From assembly GCA_003326195.1 (NCBI GenBank), contig LXQE01000160.1, positions 17,112-81,111 of the forward strand: a stretch of DNA of 64,000 nucleotides, in the 5' to 3' direction. The position numbers and the translations under genes were made by a program. Of the stretch, positions 1 through 7,981 are shown one piece after another. This DNA is from Nostoc punctiforme NIES-2108. Lineage in GTDB: Bacteria > Cyanobacteriota > Cyanobacteriia > Cyanobacteriales > Nostocaceae. Numbering within the stretch: the first letter of the stretch is position 1; each line of letters starts with the position of its first letter. Below the pieces are notes generated by a model that was not told the DNA's origin, did not search any database, and saw only the letters and a list, made by a program, of their open reading frames with translations.

Positions 1-374
1 CCAATAATCAGGTCGTCAATACCATCACCGTTAATGTCCCCCGCATTGCTGACTGAGTTGCCTGAGTTGTCACCTGCTGCAATGGGACTAATTATAAAGC
101 CATTAGTGCCATTCAAATCAGAGAGGTTGAGGGTGCCGCCACTTCCCACATTGGTTTGCCCAAACACTACATAGCTTTGCCCAGGATCGGGGATACTGTA
201 AGGGTCGTAATTCTTTGCCCCAATAATCAGGTCGTCAATGCCATCGTTATTAATGTCCCCCGCATTGCTGACTGAGATGCCTGAGTTTTCCTCTACTGCA
301 ATGCCGTTAATTATAAAGCCATTTGTGCCATTTAAAGAAGAGAGGTTAAGCAGGTTGAATGATGAATTAGCCAT
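1..374 (-). CDS. FG-GAP (integrin alpha-like) repeat protein, 5' part
   Basis: The minus strand is open from an ATG at 374 (AGGAG 7 bases upstream) to the window edge, so only about 124 N-terminal residues are visible. They contain two copies of a 73-residue unit with the signature NAGDINxDGIDDLIIGA, the calcium-binding DxNxDGxxD loop of FG-GAP beta-propeller blades. The two copies are nearly identical at DNA level with a period of 219 bp. There is no obvious signal peptide, as in many cyanobacterial secreted repeat proteins that carry C-terminal secretion signals. Known family role: surface or secreted adhesion-type propellers. Function here is inferred only, and the C-terminus is not seen. 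Confidence 0.85.
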   Translation of the reverse strand, partial: MANSSFNLLNLSSLNGTNGFIINGIAVEENSGISVSNAGDINNDGIDDLIIGAKNYDPYSIPDPGQSYVVFGQTNVGSGGTLNLSDLNGTNGFIISPIAAGDNSGNSVSNAGDINGDGIDDLII

Positions 375-559
375 AATTTTCTCCTGTGTTTATTTGTTGT
401 TAGTCAGCGAGTGGGCTTTAAGGTTTTATGCTTGAAGTTCCGTGTTCTAAGTAGGGGCGTATAGATTATCCAGCAGCTAAAACACAATGAAATTCTCAGG
501 AATTTTACTGAACCATCAAAATAATAAATATTACTAAGATATACATAAATATTGTCAGG

Positions 560-3046
560 ATGCTGAATATGTCAGATATGCCGCTTCAATGCAAAAATTT
601 GAAAGAGCAGGTTGAATCTATATTACAACTATTACAACAAGAACCAACGCTACGTTCCCCAGATATTACACCTGTACGAACTTCTTTAATTAAAGCGATT
701 TCTCCGAAGTTTGAAATTGTATTTGCAGGTGCTTTTAGTGCCGGGAAATCAATGCTAATTAATGCACTATTAGAAAGAGAATTACTCTACAGTGCAGAAG
801 GACATGCTACAGGTACAGAATGCAAAATCGAGTATGCAGAAGTAGATAAAGAACGTGTTGTTTTGACATTTTTAAGTGAAGCAGAGATTCGGGAACAAGC
901 AGTTTCTTTGTGTCAGCAACTAGGATTTCAGACAGTCACTAATATTAACCAAGCTGAGGTAATTAACCTGCTACGTCAAGGTTCTGAAGCGATTATTCAA
1001 CAGGAGGGTGGTGAGAGTAAATCAGAACGTGCAAAACAGGCGAAAGCGTTAATGTTGTTGTTAGAGGGATATATGGCAAACCGCGATCGCATCTACACGG
1101 TAACTAATGCTACATATTCAATGGAGCAATTTAACTTTTCTAACCTTAAGGAAGCGGCTGGATATGCCCGTCGTGGTAGTAATAGTGCCGTATTGAAGCG
1201 GATAGAATATTACTGCAATCATCCTTTGCTACAAGATGGCAATGTAATTATTGACACACCTGGCATAGATGCGCCAGTAGAGAAAGATGCCCAACTAACT
1301 TATGCCAAAATTCAACATCCTGATACTTCGGCGGTGGTGTGTGTGCTAAAACCCGCTTCGGCGGGTGACATGACAAAAGAAGAAACCGAACTTTTAGAAT
1401 TAATGCGGGAGAATGGGGGAGTACGCGATCGCGTTTTCTATATCTTCAACCGGATCGATGAAACTTGGTATAATACAGAACTACGGCAAAGATTAGATAA
1501 TTTAATTAGCGGGCAATTTGGTAATTCAAACAAGGTTTATAAAACCAGTGGATTATTAGGATTTTATGGCAGTCAAATTAAACAGACAAGCCCACAAGAT
1601 AGATTTGGTTTAGATTCTGTTTTTGCAGAAAGTATTAAAGGTTTAGATGGTAAAGAAGAAACTCCACAATTTGTCTATGCGTTTAACAACTACTGTGTAA
1701 ATTCAGGAAAGCTATCTTCCAGTAAATTCCGTGTTTCTGTGAACGGCTTTGAAACTCCAAATCAAAATTATGTGCGAATTCTGGGAGATTGGGGAAATGA
1801 ACTGATAGAAAAGCTAATTCAAGATAGTGGTACTGAAGAATTTCGCACAGCTATTACTCGTTACCTTACAGAAGAAAAGCGTCCCCAATTATTTAAAAAT
1901 CTTGCTGATGATTTGGAAGATGTTTGTATTAAACTTAAAAAACATTATCAGAGTGTCCAACGTAATTTAGATAGTCAGCCTCAAGAAATTGAGAGTATGA
2001 AAGCGCAAGAATTGCAACGTCTAAATCAGCAACTCCAGCAAATTGGTAGAGAATTTAGTGAGCATATCACAGAAGAAGTGAACCAAATAATTAATAATTC
2101 TTGTGATGCTTTTGAAGCAGATTTTAAGCAGTTGCAATCACGAATGATTCGCCGTTTAGATGAATTGTTAGATACTTTTTCTGTAGCTTATGCTTATCGA
2201 CGTGCAACTATCAGCCATCCTCGCAATGCTACTGCACCTTTGATTGCTATTTTAGTAGAGGCATTTTATTACTTAGCAAATCAATTGGAAGATATTTTGA
2301 TTGAATCTTCTCAGCAAGTAGTGGCGAATTATTTCCAGCGATTGATTGATAAGATTCGCAAGTCAGAATATTATCGCCAGTTGTATCGTTTATTAGATAA
2401 TGATGGCGGCATTGAACAAGAGATTAGAAATTTAGAAAAAAGCGTTACTCAAGCATTAGTAAGTGCAGCTAGTGTAGAGTGCGATCGCTTTGTGCGAGAA
2501 AGCCCTAGATTTTACGATGAAGGCACTTTTTCTATATATCAATTTCGCCAAACTTTATCACAAACTTCTCAAGGTTACGACGCTGAAAGTATTGTGGAAG
2601 CAGAACCAGCAATTAGACAATTATTGAAATTAGATTTTGAGCCAAAAGTTTCCCAAACTATTCGTAAATCTTTTCGTCAAACCATTAATCAAACATTGAA
2701 AACTCAATTGATCCCAATGGCAAATCAGCAAGCAGATGAGATTTTGCAGCAATACCCCCAGGCGCGTGCTTATTTAGAGAAAACATTAGAGCAAGAAGCT
2801 GAAGAAAAAATTGCGAATAATCGCCGATTGTTGAATAGTCTCGAAGAAAATATTTCAGTATATAATTCAGCAACTTCTAGTATCAATAGTTGTTTACAAG
2901 ATATGCAATTATCTGACCATCTTTTGCCTGTAATTGGTAATACAGATATATCTATTACCTATGATTTATTAGACACTAATGGCAAATTTGCTAATAATGG
3001 ATTTGTCAACTCAGATGGATTAGCTGGTAAGGCCGCAGAGGTTTAG
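560..3046 (+). CDS. Dynamin-like GTPase
   Basis: 828 residues. A GTPase domain fills the N-terminal third: P-loop GAFSAGKS at about 57-64, G3 motif DTPG at 232-235, G4-type NRID at 297-300. The remainder is long and helical with many Gln/Glu/Leu residues, consistent with dynamin stalk and bundle helices; around residues 555-580 there is a stretch (ATAPLIAILVEAFYYLA) that could insert in a membrane. Bacterial dynamin-like proteins remodel or protect membranes by GTP-driven assembly. It is longer than the well-studied Nostoc BDLP, so it is not assigned as that orthologue. It stands alone on its strand. The assignment to dynamins rests on motifs and architecture. Confidence 0.85.
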   Translation: MLNMSDMPLQCKNLKEQVESILQLLQQEPTLRSPDITPVRTSLIKAISPKFEIVFAGAFSAGKSMLINALLERELLYSAEGHATGTECKIEYAEVDKERVVLTFLSEAEIREQAVSLCQQLGFQTVTNINQAEVINLLRQGSEAIIQQEGGESKSERAKQAKALMLLLEGYMANRDRIYTVTNATYSMEQFNFSNLKEAAGYARRGSNSAVLKRIEYYCNHPLLQDGNVIIDTPGIDAPVEKDAQLTYAKIQHPDTSAVVCVLKPASAGDMTKEETELLELMRENGGVRDRVFYIFNRIDETWYNTELRQRLDNLISGQFGNSNKVYKTSGLLGFYGSQIKQTSPQDRFGLDSVFAESIKGLDGKEETPQFVYAFNNYCVNSGKLSSSKFRVSVNGFETPNQNYVRILGDWGNELIEKLIQDSGTEEFRTAITRYLTEEKRPQLFKNLADDLEDVCIKLKKHYQSVQRNLDSQPQEIESMKAQELQRLNQQLQQIGREFSEHITEEVNQIINNSCDAFEADFKQLQSRMIRRLDELLDTFSVAYAYRRATISHPRNATAPLIAILVEAFYYLANQLEDILIESSQQVVANYFQRLIDKIRKSEYYRQLYRLLDNDGGIEQEIRNLEKSVTQALVSAASVECDRFVRESPRFYDEGTFSIYQFRQTLSQTSQGYDAESIVEAEPAIRQLLKLDFEPKVSQTIRKSFRQTINQTLKTQLIPMANQQADEILQQYPQARAYLEKTLEQEAEEKIANNRRLLNSLEENISVYNSATSSINSCLQDMQLSDHLLPVIGNTDISITYDLLDTNGKFANNGFVNSDGLAGKAAEV

Positions 3047-3285
3047 TATGAATCGCAGATAAACTACAGATAATTTTGAATTTTTGTAGCTTGTAGTTAG
3101 TAGACTTCTTGGCATTGTGGGGAAAAGGGTAAAGATATGGAATTTTCCTTTACCCTTTAACCTTTAACATGCATCCCAATATCTTGCAAAAGTAACTTTT
3201 GCAAGATGTCTTTTTATGAATAGATTTGGGCGTTGCTATAACCTATTAAAATTCGTCACTATCCCAATCTCCAGTCTCCAACTAA

Positions 3286-4317
3286 ATGGTTATGAATATC
3301 AAGCGTCGGGAATTTCTTGCAACCTGTGGGCTGGCTACCTTAGCCACTCAAATACCAACACTTAGCGCCCAAAGTAAGCCATCTCCAAACACCATCCGCA
3401 AGCCGCCTCGCCTGCAAGCTGGCGATACCGTAGGGTTAATCGCCCCTGCGGGGATCGTTGACACCAAAGACATCGAAGCAGCGCAGAAATCAATTTCGCA
3501 GTTAGGGTTAAAAGTCAAGCTGGGGAAGCATATTTTAGACCGTTACGGCTATTTAGCAGGTAAAGACAGCGATCGCGCCCAGGATGTAAACTTGATGTTT
3601 AGCGATCGCACCATCAAAGCAATTATCCCCATGCGTGGTGGTTGGGGTTGTAATCGCATTTTACCCCTACTCAACTACTCACTGATCAGCTCAAATCCGA
3701 AAATTATCATCGGTTACAGCGATATTACGACGCTGTTGTTAGCAATTAATGCCCGTAGTCAGATGATTACTTTTCATGGGCCAGTTGCTACGTCTACCTG
3801 GAATCAGTTTACAGTCGATTACTTCAAGCGCATCCTATTTAGTGCTGAAGCGGTGACTATGCAAAATCTCAACCCTAGCGAAGTGCGGATGGAGATCATA
3901 GCACCGGGAAAGGCGAGAGGTAAACTTGTGGGTGGAAACTTGTCAGTCCTATCAGCAATGGTAGGTTCACCTTACCTACCTACTTGGAACAAAAGCATTC
4001 TGTTTGTGGAAGAAGTTGGCGAGGATGTTTATCGTATAGATAGGATGCTGACACAGTTAAAAACTGCTGGAATACTTAATCAAATTGCTGGTTTTATCTT
4101 TGGGCAATGTACTAAATGTAGTCTTGGAGATGAACCGTCATTTACATTAATGCAAGTATTGCAACAACACATACTTCCTTTAGGTATTCCTGCTTGGTAT
4201 GGTTCAATGATTGGTCATATTAAGGATAAATTTACTTTACCAATCGGCGTAGAAGTGGAAATAAATGCTGAACTTGGGACAATACGAATGTTAGAGGCAG
4301 CTGTTAGCCTTGTGTGA
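3286..4317 (+). CDS. LD-carboxypeptidase (peptidase family S66), Tat-type signal
   Basis: 343 residues. The N-terminus has a twin-arginine motif (RREFLATCG) followed by a short hydrophobic stretch, which predicts Tat export. The mature part matches family S66 muramoyltetrapeptide carboxypeptidases: an N-terminal motif AGDTVGLIAPAG, nucleophile Ser in GYSDITTLLLA, the Glu region FVEEVGEDVYRIDRML, and the His in MIGHIKDKFTLPIG. S66 enzymes cut the terminal D-Ala from murein tetrapeptides, usually in the cytoplasm for recycling; the signal here suggests a periplasmic version. A second ATG lies two codons inside (3292). Monocistronic. Confidence 0.88.
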   Translation: MVMNIKRREFLATCGLATLATQIPTLSAQSKPSPNTIRKPPRLQAGDTVGLIAPAGIVDTKDIEAAQKSISQLGLKVKLGKHILDRYGYLAGKDSDRAQDVNLMFSDRTIKAIIPMRGGWGCNRILPLLNYSLISSNPKIIIGYSDITTLLLAINARSQMITFHGPVATSTWNQFTVDYFKRILFSAEAVTMQNLNPSEVRMEIIAPGKARGKLVGGNLSVLSAMVGSPYLPTWNKSILFVEEVGEDVYRIDRMLTQLKTAGILNQIAGFIFGQCTKCSLGDEPSFTLMQVLQQHILPLGIPAWYGSMIGHIKDKFTLPIGVEVEINAELGTIRMLEAAVSLV

Positions 4318-4343
4318 AGGAGGTAGGAGGTTGGAATAAAAAA

Positions 4344-4379
4344 TAGTGGCTCACATTTTATCTAAATTGCAAGCCACTA
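4344..4379. terminator. Stem-loop between convergent genes
   Basis: TAGTGGCT (4344-4351) pairs with AGCCACTA (4372-4379). Read on the minus strand the stem is followed by a T-rich run, so it fits an intrinsic terminator for the gene ending at 4421; it could also end the plus-strand gene. Confidence 0.55.
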
Positions 4380-4420
4380 AATTTCAGACAAAGAACTATG
4401 TGTATCAAGTTTGGAAATGC

Positions 4421-4942
4421 TTACTTATGACGACCAAACCATTTAGAGGCGATCGCTCCTAAAGCGGCTCCAACCATTGGATTACTGAGAAACTTCAGAA
4501 TCGCTGGTTGTTCAGCCATCACCTCTTGGAAGATGTCAGGATGGCTATGATATGTGAAAGATGCCAGCTTGCTGAGGTCATCTGCACTTATGCGGTTAGG
4601 GTTGTGGGTAGAAAGCCCCAAATCTCGCTCCAGATGCCGCTCGTCTAGACCTCTTTGCTTTAAGTGCTTGAAAAATGCCCGTGCAACATCATCCCGTTCG
4701 TTAGGCTTAATTTGAGCGATCGCTTTTTGGAGTTCTGGCTCCAGCTGGCTTGGTGGAATGCTGTTATGGTTGAAAGATTGGCTAAACAATTGCCGACGTT
4801 GATCGTGAGATGAGCGCTGGGCAAAATCGTCAAAATTTTCGTATTCCTGAGTTTGGTCAGATGAAACATCATCTAAAGGCTCTGTATTACCGTGAGCCAA
4901 CTCGTTGAGAATTTCGCGTTTATACTTGTCACTGCTGCTCAT
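4421..4942 (-). CDS. Conserved-looking cyanobacterial protein of unknown function
   Basis: 173 residues, not recognised. The first half is polar and acidic (NTEPLDDVSSDQTQEYENFDD), the middle is helical with many charged residues (QKAIAQIKPNERDDVARAFFKHLKQRG), and the C-terminus is a short glycine/alanine-rich segment (NPMVGAALGAIASKWFGRHK) that could touch a membrane. There is no signal peptide. A gene for a secreted lipoprotein-like protein lies 68 bases upstream on the same strand, so the two may be co-transcribed. An alternative minus-strand frame inside it is a shadow. Confidence 0.7.
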   Translation of the reverse strand: MSSSDKYKREILNELAHGNTEPLDDVSSDQTQEYENFDDFAQRSSHDQRRQLFSQSFNHNSIPPSQLEPELQKAIAQIKPNERDDVARAFFKHLKQRGLDERHLERDLGLSTHNPNRISADDLSKLASFTYHSHPDIFQEVMAEQPAILKFLSNPMVGAALGAIASKWFGRHK

Positions 4943-5010
4943 TTTAAATGTCTCCTTTTTATACTTGCAATCAACTGAATTAACTCAGGTTTTCTCCAAA
5001 AAATGAGTCC

Positions 5011-5457
5011 CTATTTATACTCAACTTGCTGAGATTGCACATCATACTGAGCCGTCAAAATCAGTTTTTTGTCTGGTGCATACATCAAAACTTTTAAGTC
5101 TTGATTGGGGAAATTTTTGTGAAAACCTTGGAGTAAGGATTTTGCTAATGGTCGCACTTCGGTCGGACGAACTTTAGGCGCAATCACGACACCTAACTTA
5201 TTGTTGTCACGCACGTAAGCATCTTGGACAATTCCCTTGGCTGTGCTGACAACCCAGTTCCCAAAATCTTGACCCTGTACACTGTTACCGCGTGACAACA
5301 AGGCATAGTCGGCGCTATCACTGATTCCAGACGGTAATTGAGTTGGTTGTTTAGCTTGAACAGTACCACTACAGGCGGCAGTCGTTGTTAGTACTAATAC
5401 CAAAACTAAAGCTGTTAAAACCCGACGAAACTTTTGAATTATTTTCAATTTAACCAC
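5011..5457 (-). CDS. Putative lipoprotein
   Basis: 148 residues. Basic start (MVKLKIIQKFRR), a hydrophobic core, then TTTAACSG, which resembles a lipobox with Cys at about residue 29. The mature part is small and soluble (GVVIAPKVRPTEVRPLAKSL) and is not a family I can name with confidence. Upstream neighbour of the 173-residue protein on the same strand. A periplasmic or membrane-anchored location is inferred from the signal. Confidence 0.7.
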   Translation of the reverse strand: MVKLKIIQKFRRVLTALVLVLVLTTTAACSGTVQAKQPTQLPSGISDSADYALLSRGNSVQGQDFGNWVVSTAKGIVQDAYVRDNNKLGVVIAPKVRPTEVRPLAKSLLQGFHKNFPNQDLKVLMYAPDKKLILTAQYDVQSQQVEYK

Positions 5458-6242
5458 CTCGTCTAAACTAATGACTCTTCTGCAATATCAATCTACTGAA
5501 AGTATTTCGAGTAGAAGTAGATAGAAAACCTGCTCCTACTAGCTCAAAAGTAATGACCTTCGTAGCTTAAGTAGGTTAACCCCAGTCAGTTTTATTCTCT
5601 ATTCGAGTTCCATCAGTATCAACATCTAATTATTCCTTAAAATCTTGCTGTGTCTTTTTATAAATTACACAATTTAGTTTATATACATCTTCTCTCCGAG
5701 GATTGACTTAAATTATCTTGATCTTTAATCAATCGAAGTAATTAAATATATTTTTATAACCCACAAGTAGGATATAAAAAACTTTTTAGTATCAACGTAT
5801 TACTTTTAATAAAATTTATTTAAACTAATTTTTGTAAATACTGTGACTAGTTTCTAGCATATATGTGACTAGTTTCTAGCAGTAAATTTCAAAACTAAAC
5901 TTAGCTAAATCAATACATACCATCAAACCTAGCTACTTTGATATATCTATTAACACCTTACACTTAAACAAAATATCCTTACATTATTAAAGATTTATTT
6001 GTTTAAGTTGTAATACTTGCTCTATCACACTTCTAGAAGAGAAAATCTATGCCAAAAGATTGATGAGAAGGAAATTTAAAAATGCCTAAATATTATTAAA
6101 GTCGTAATAAATTTGCAAAAAAATATTTAGCTGTGCTGCTAAGGAGTAAGAAATCTAGTTATAAAGCAACCGTTGCAAAAATCGATAATAACAAGGTGTA
6201 AACTTTAAAACTGCTCTCATTGCAGAAAATCAGGAGATAATT
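5458..6242. other. Long AT-rich intergenic region
   Basis: 785 bases between divergent genes with no convincing ORF. It holds the tandem operator-like repeat at 5842-5881 and probably promoters for both flanking genes. A purine-rich AGGAG just before 6243 serves as ribosome binding site of the CAAD gene. Confidence 0.6.
5842..5881. repeat. Two direct copies of an 18-base unit containing CTAGTTTCTAG
   Basis: TGTGACTAGTTTCTAGCA occurs at 5842-5859 and again at 5864-5881, 22 bases apart. Each unit contains the CTAG-TTT-CTAG dyad. The 22-base spacing is about two helical turns, which would suit a pair of regulator sites; this is inference. Confidence 0.6.
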
Positions 6243-6698
6243 ATGGATACCGAATTACAGCAAGATCAGTATGTCGATACAGCCTCCCCAAACCAGATAG
6301 AAGCACTTAAAGGTTCAGAGTCTGGAAACCTGGCAATGTTGCCACCCGCCTCGGAAAATGAAGAACAATGGCAAAAAATTGGTAGACAGATTTCTATATT
6401 TTTGGCAAAAATACCTGAGTACATAGGTAGTTTTTACCAAGAATACAAATTGCTGATTATCAGCTTTGCGTTGCTTGTGATAACAGTTACGACACTAAGG
6501 ATTTTTCTGGCGGTACTCAACGCCATAAATGATATTCCCCTAGTTTCTCCATTTCTCCAATTAATTGGACTTGGTTACACAATTTGGTTTACTTCCCGCT
6601 ATTTGCTCAAAGATTCCACTCGGCAAGAATTAATAGCAGAAACTCGCTTGCTTAAAAAACAAATTCTAGGCAGAGAAGAATCACAGACTTTAAGCTAA
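6243..6698 (+). CDS. CAAD domain protein
   Basis: 151 residues. After a polar N-terminal 60 residues comes a domain with a short amphipathic helix and two hydrophobic helices (LLIISFALLVITVTTLRIFL; VSPFLQLIGLGYTIWFTSRYLL) followed by a charged C-terminal helix. This is the pattern of the CAAD domain (cyanobacterial aminoacyl-tRNA synthetase appended domain), which anchors proteins to thylakoid membranes and also occurs in CurT-like proteins that bend thylakoids. Strong AGGAG ribosome binding site. Whether it is CurT itself cannot be settled from this view. Confidence 0.8.
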   Translation: MDTELQQDQYVDTASPNQIEALKGSESGNLAMLPPASENEEQWQKIGRQISIFLAKIPEYIGSFYQEYKLLIISFALLVITVTTLRIFLAVLNAINDIPLVSPFLQLIGLGYTIWFTSRYLLKDSTRQELIAETRLLKKQILGREESQTLS

Positions 6699-6735
6699 CT
6701 AAAGTATCGTGGCGGATACAGTGTATCTGAACTTT

Positions 6736-6768
6736 TGGTCAAGTAAAAAGCTGAATTTTGCTTGACCA
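6736..6768 (+). terminator. Stem-loop after the CAAD gene
   Basis: TGGTCAAG (6736-6743) pairs with CTTGACCA (6761-6768) 38 bases after the stop. It has no strong T tract, but the stem shares TGGTCAAGTAAAAA with the terminator at 7778-7807. Confidence 0.5.
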
Positions 6769-6827
6769 TTGTATAGAACTGTAGACTCTTATACCACATC
6801 AGCTAAATTAGCAGGAAAAGGAAATGT

Positions 6828-7310
6828 ATGATCAAGACAAATAAATTAGCTTCGCTGACAACAACAGTATTTCTTTCAACATTGCTAACAGTCCCTCTGC
6901 TTAATAGCTGCGGCGGAGGTTCCCAAAATGCTACGCCACCTCCAATTGACGATACTGTTGGTAGAAATTTAAATAATCGCGCCCCCGTAAATCAACCCCA
7001 AGCTAGGAGGGGATTAAGTACAGGGCAGAAAGTGGCAATCTTAGCAGGTGCTGCTGGACTTTACTACCTCTACAATCAACGAAAGAATGCCCAAGGAACG
7101 GGAGCGCAGGGGAAATACTACCTTTCTAAGAATGGGCGTGTTTACTATCGAGATGCTCAAAATCGTCCTGTCTGGGTAACACCGCCACAAGAAGGCATTC
7201 GTGTTCCAGAGGAGGAGGCACAACAATACCGGGACTTTCAAGGATATAACAACAGTCCCACAGGGCGAGACTTAAGGGGTTTGGGTGCAGGTACTGTTCC
7301 GACAAATTAA
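6828..7310 (+). CDS. Putative small lipoprotein with glycine-rich linker
   Basis: 160 residues. Signal peptide with hydrophobic core (TVFLSTLLTVPLLNSCGGG) ending in a Cys that could be lipidated. A second hydrophobic stretch VAILAGAAGLYYLY lies near residue 75. The C-terminal part (KNGRVYYRDAQNRPVWVTPP) looks like a small conserved cyanobacterial domain of unknown function. Preceded by AGGAAAAGG. Not further identified. Confidence 0.7.
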   Translation: MIKTNKLASLTTTVFLSTLLTVPLLNSCGGGSQNATPPPIDDTVGRNLNNRAPVNQPQARRGLSTGQKVAILAGAAGLYYLYNQRKNAQGTGAQGKYYLSKNGRVYYRDAQNRPVWVTPPQEGIRVPEEEAQQYRDFQGYNNSPTGRDLRGLGAGTVPTN

Positions 7311-7396
7311 TTTTTGTACAGATTATAAACTCGACTTTATCCAAAATTAATAACTCGGTTTTATTGATACGGCAAAAACCCTGGTCTTTTGGCAAA

Positions 7397-7439
7397 TACT
7401 TTTTTCACGTCATAGATTATCGATAAAGTGAAAAAAGTA
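7397..7439. repeat. 12-bp perfect inverted repeat
   Basis: TACTTTTTTCAC (7397-7408) and GTGAAAAAAGTA (7428-7439) are exact reverse complements separated by 19 bases. It lies between the lipoprotein gene and the 41-codon gene; it may be a regulatory dyad for the latter or an end of transcription. Confidence 0.5.
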
Positions 7440-7610
7440 AAACTACTGTCTCACAAGGGTTTCAGCATAAGCGTTCACGTTACGACAAAAATGGATAAAG
7501 TCGAGATAAATAGATGGCGTTTAACCGTCATTCTATTTTTTAATAGAAACTTTTTCCGTATTTAAAGTTAATAAAACTCCTAACTGTCTTTTATTACTGT
7601 GAAAAAGTTG

Positions 7611-7736
7611 ATGCAAAGAGGCAACCAAGGAAATTACGGGCAGTATGGTAAGGTCCGCCCAGCTAGCGAAGACCCCTATGGAGATCCGGCTGACCAACAC
7701 GCTAGTAACCTCAAGCAGCAAAGCAGCAATTCGTAA
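7611..7736 (+). CDS. Small 41-residue protein, unknown function
   Basis: An open frame from ATG 7611 encodes a 41-residue, Gly/Gln/Ser-rich protein starting MQRGNQGNYGQYGKVRP and containing EDPYGDPADQ. An in-frame GTG at 7599 would add four residues. A strong intrinsic terminator follows 41 bases after the stop (7778-7807), which supports a real short transcript. It is hydrophilic with no signal. I recognise the style of small conserved Nostoc proteins but cannot name a family. Confidence 0.5.
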   Translation: MQRGNQGNYGQYGKVRPASEDPYGDPADQHASNLKQQSSNS

Positions 7737-7777
7737 TTACAATCAGTAAAAGCTTGAACTCATCACTGATAATTATG

Positions 7778-7807
7778 GTCAAGTAAAAATCATTTTTTTT
7801 ACTTGAC
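7778..7807 (+). terminator. Intrinsic terminator
   Basis: GTCAAGTAAAAA (7778-7789) pairs with TTTTTACTTGAC (7796-7807), a 12-bp stem with a 6-base loop followed by TACTTTTTATT. Ends the small gene at 7611-7736. Confidence 0.75.
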
Positions 7808-7981
7808 TACTTTTTATTAGATTGGTATCACCTAGTGGAAAATCTCTTGCATGGGTGGTGATTGTTTAAAGCGACGAAAAGCGGCTGAGAGTTATATTCT
7901 AGCAAGGGCAAGTAGAATAAACTCAGGCTTTATTTCATCATTGTAAATTCCCTACGTGAGCAGCAGATTGGTAGTAGGAAA

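Noticed and set aside
238..435. Plus-strand 65-residue frame
   Set aside because: It is the shadow of the FG-GAP repeat protein on the minus strand.
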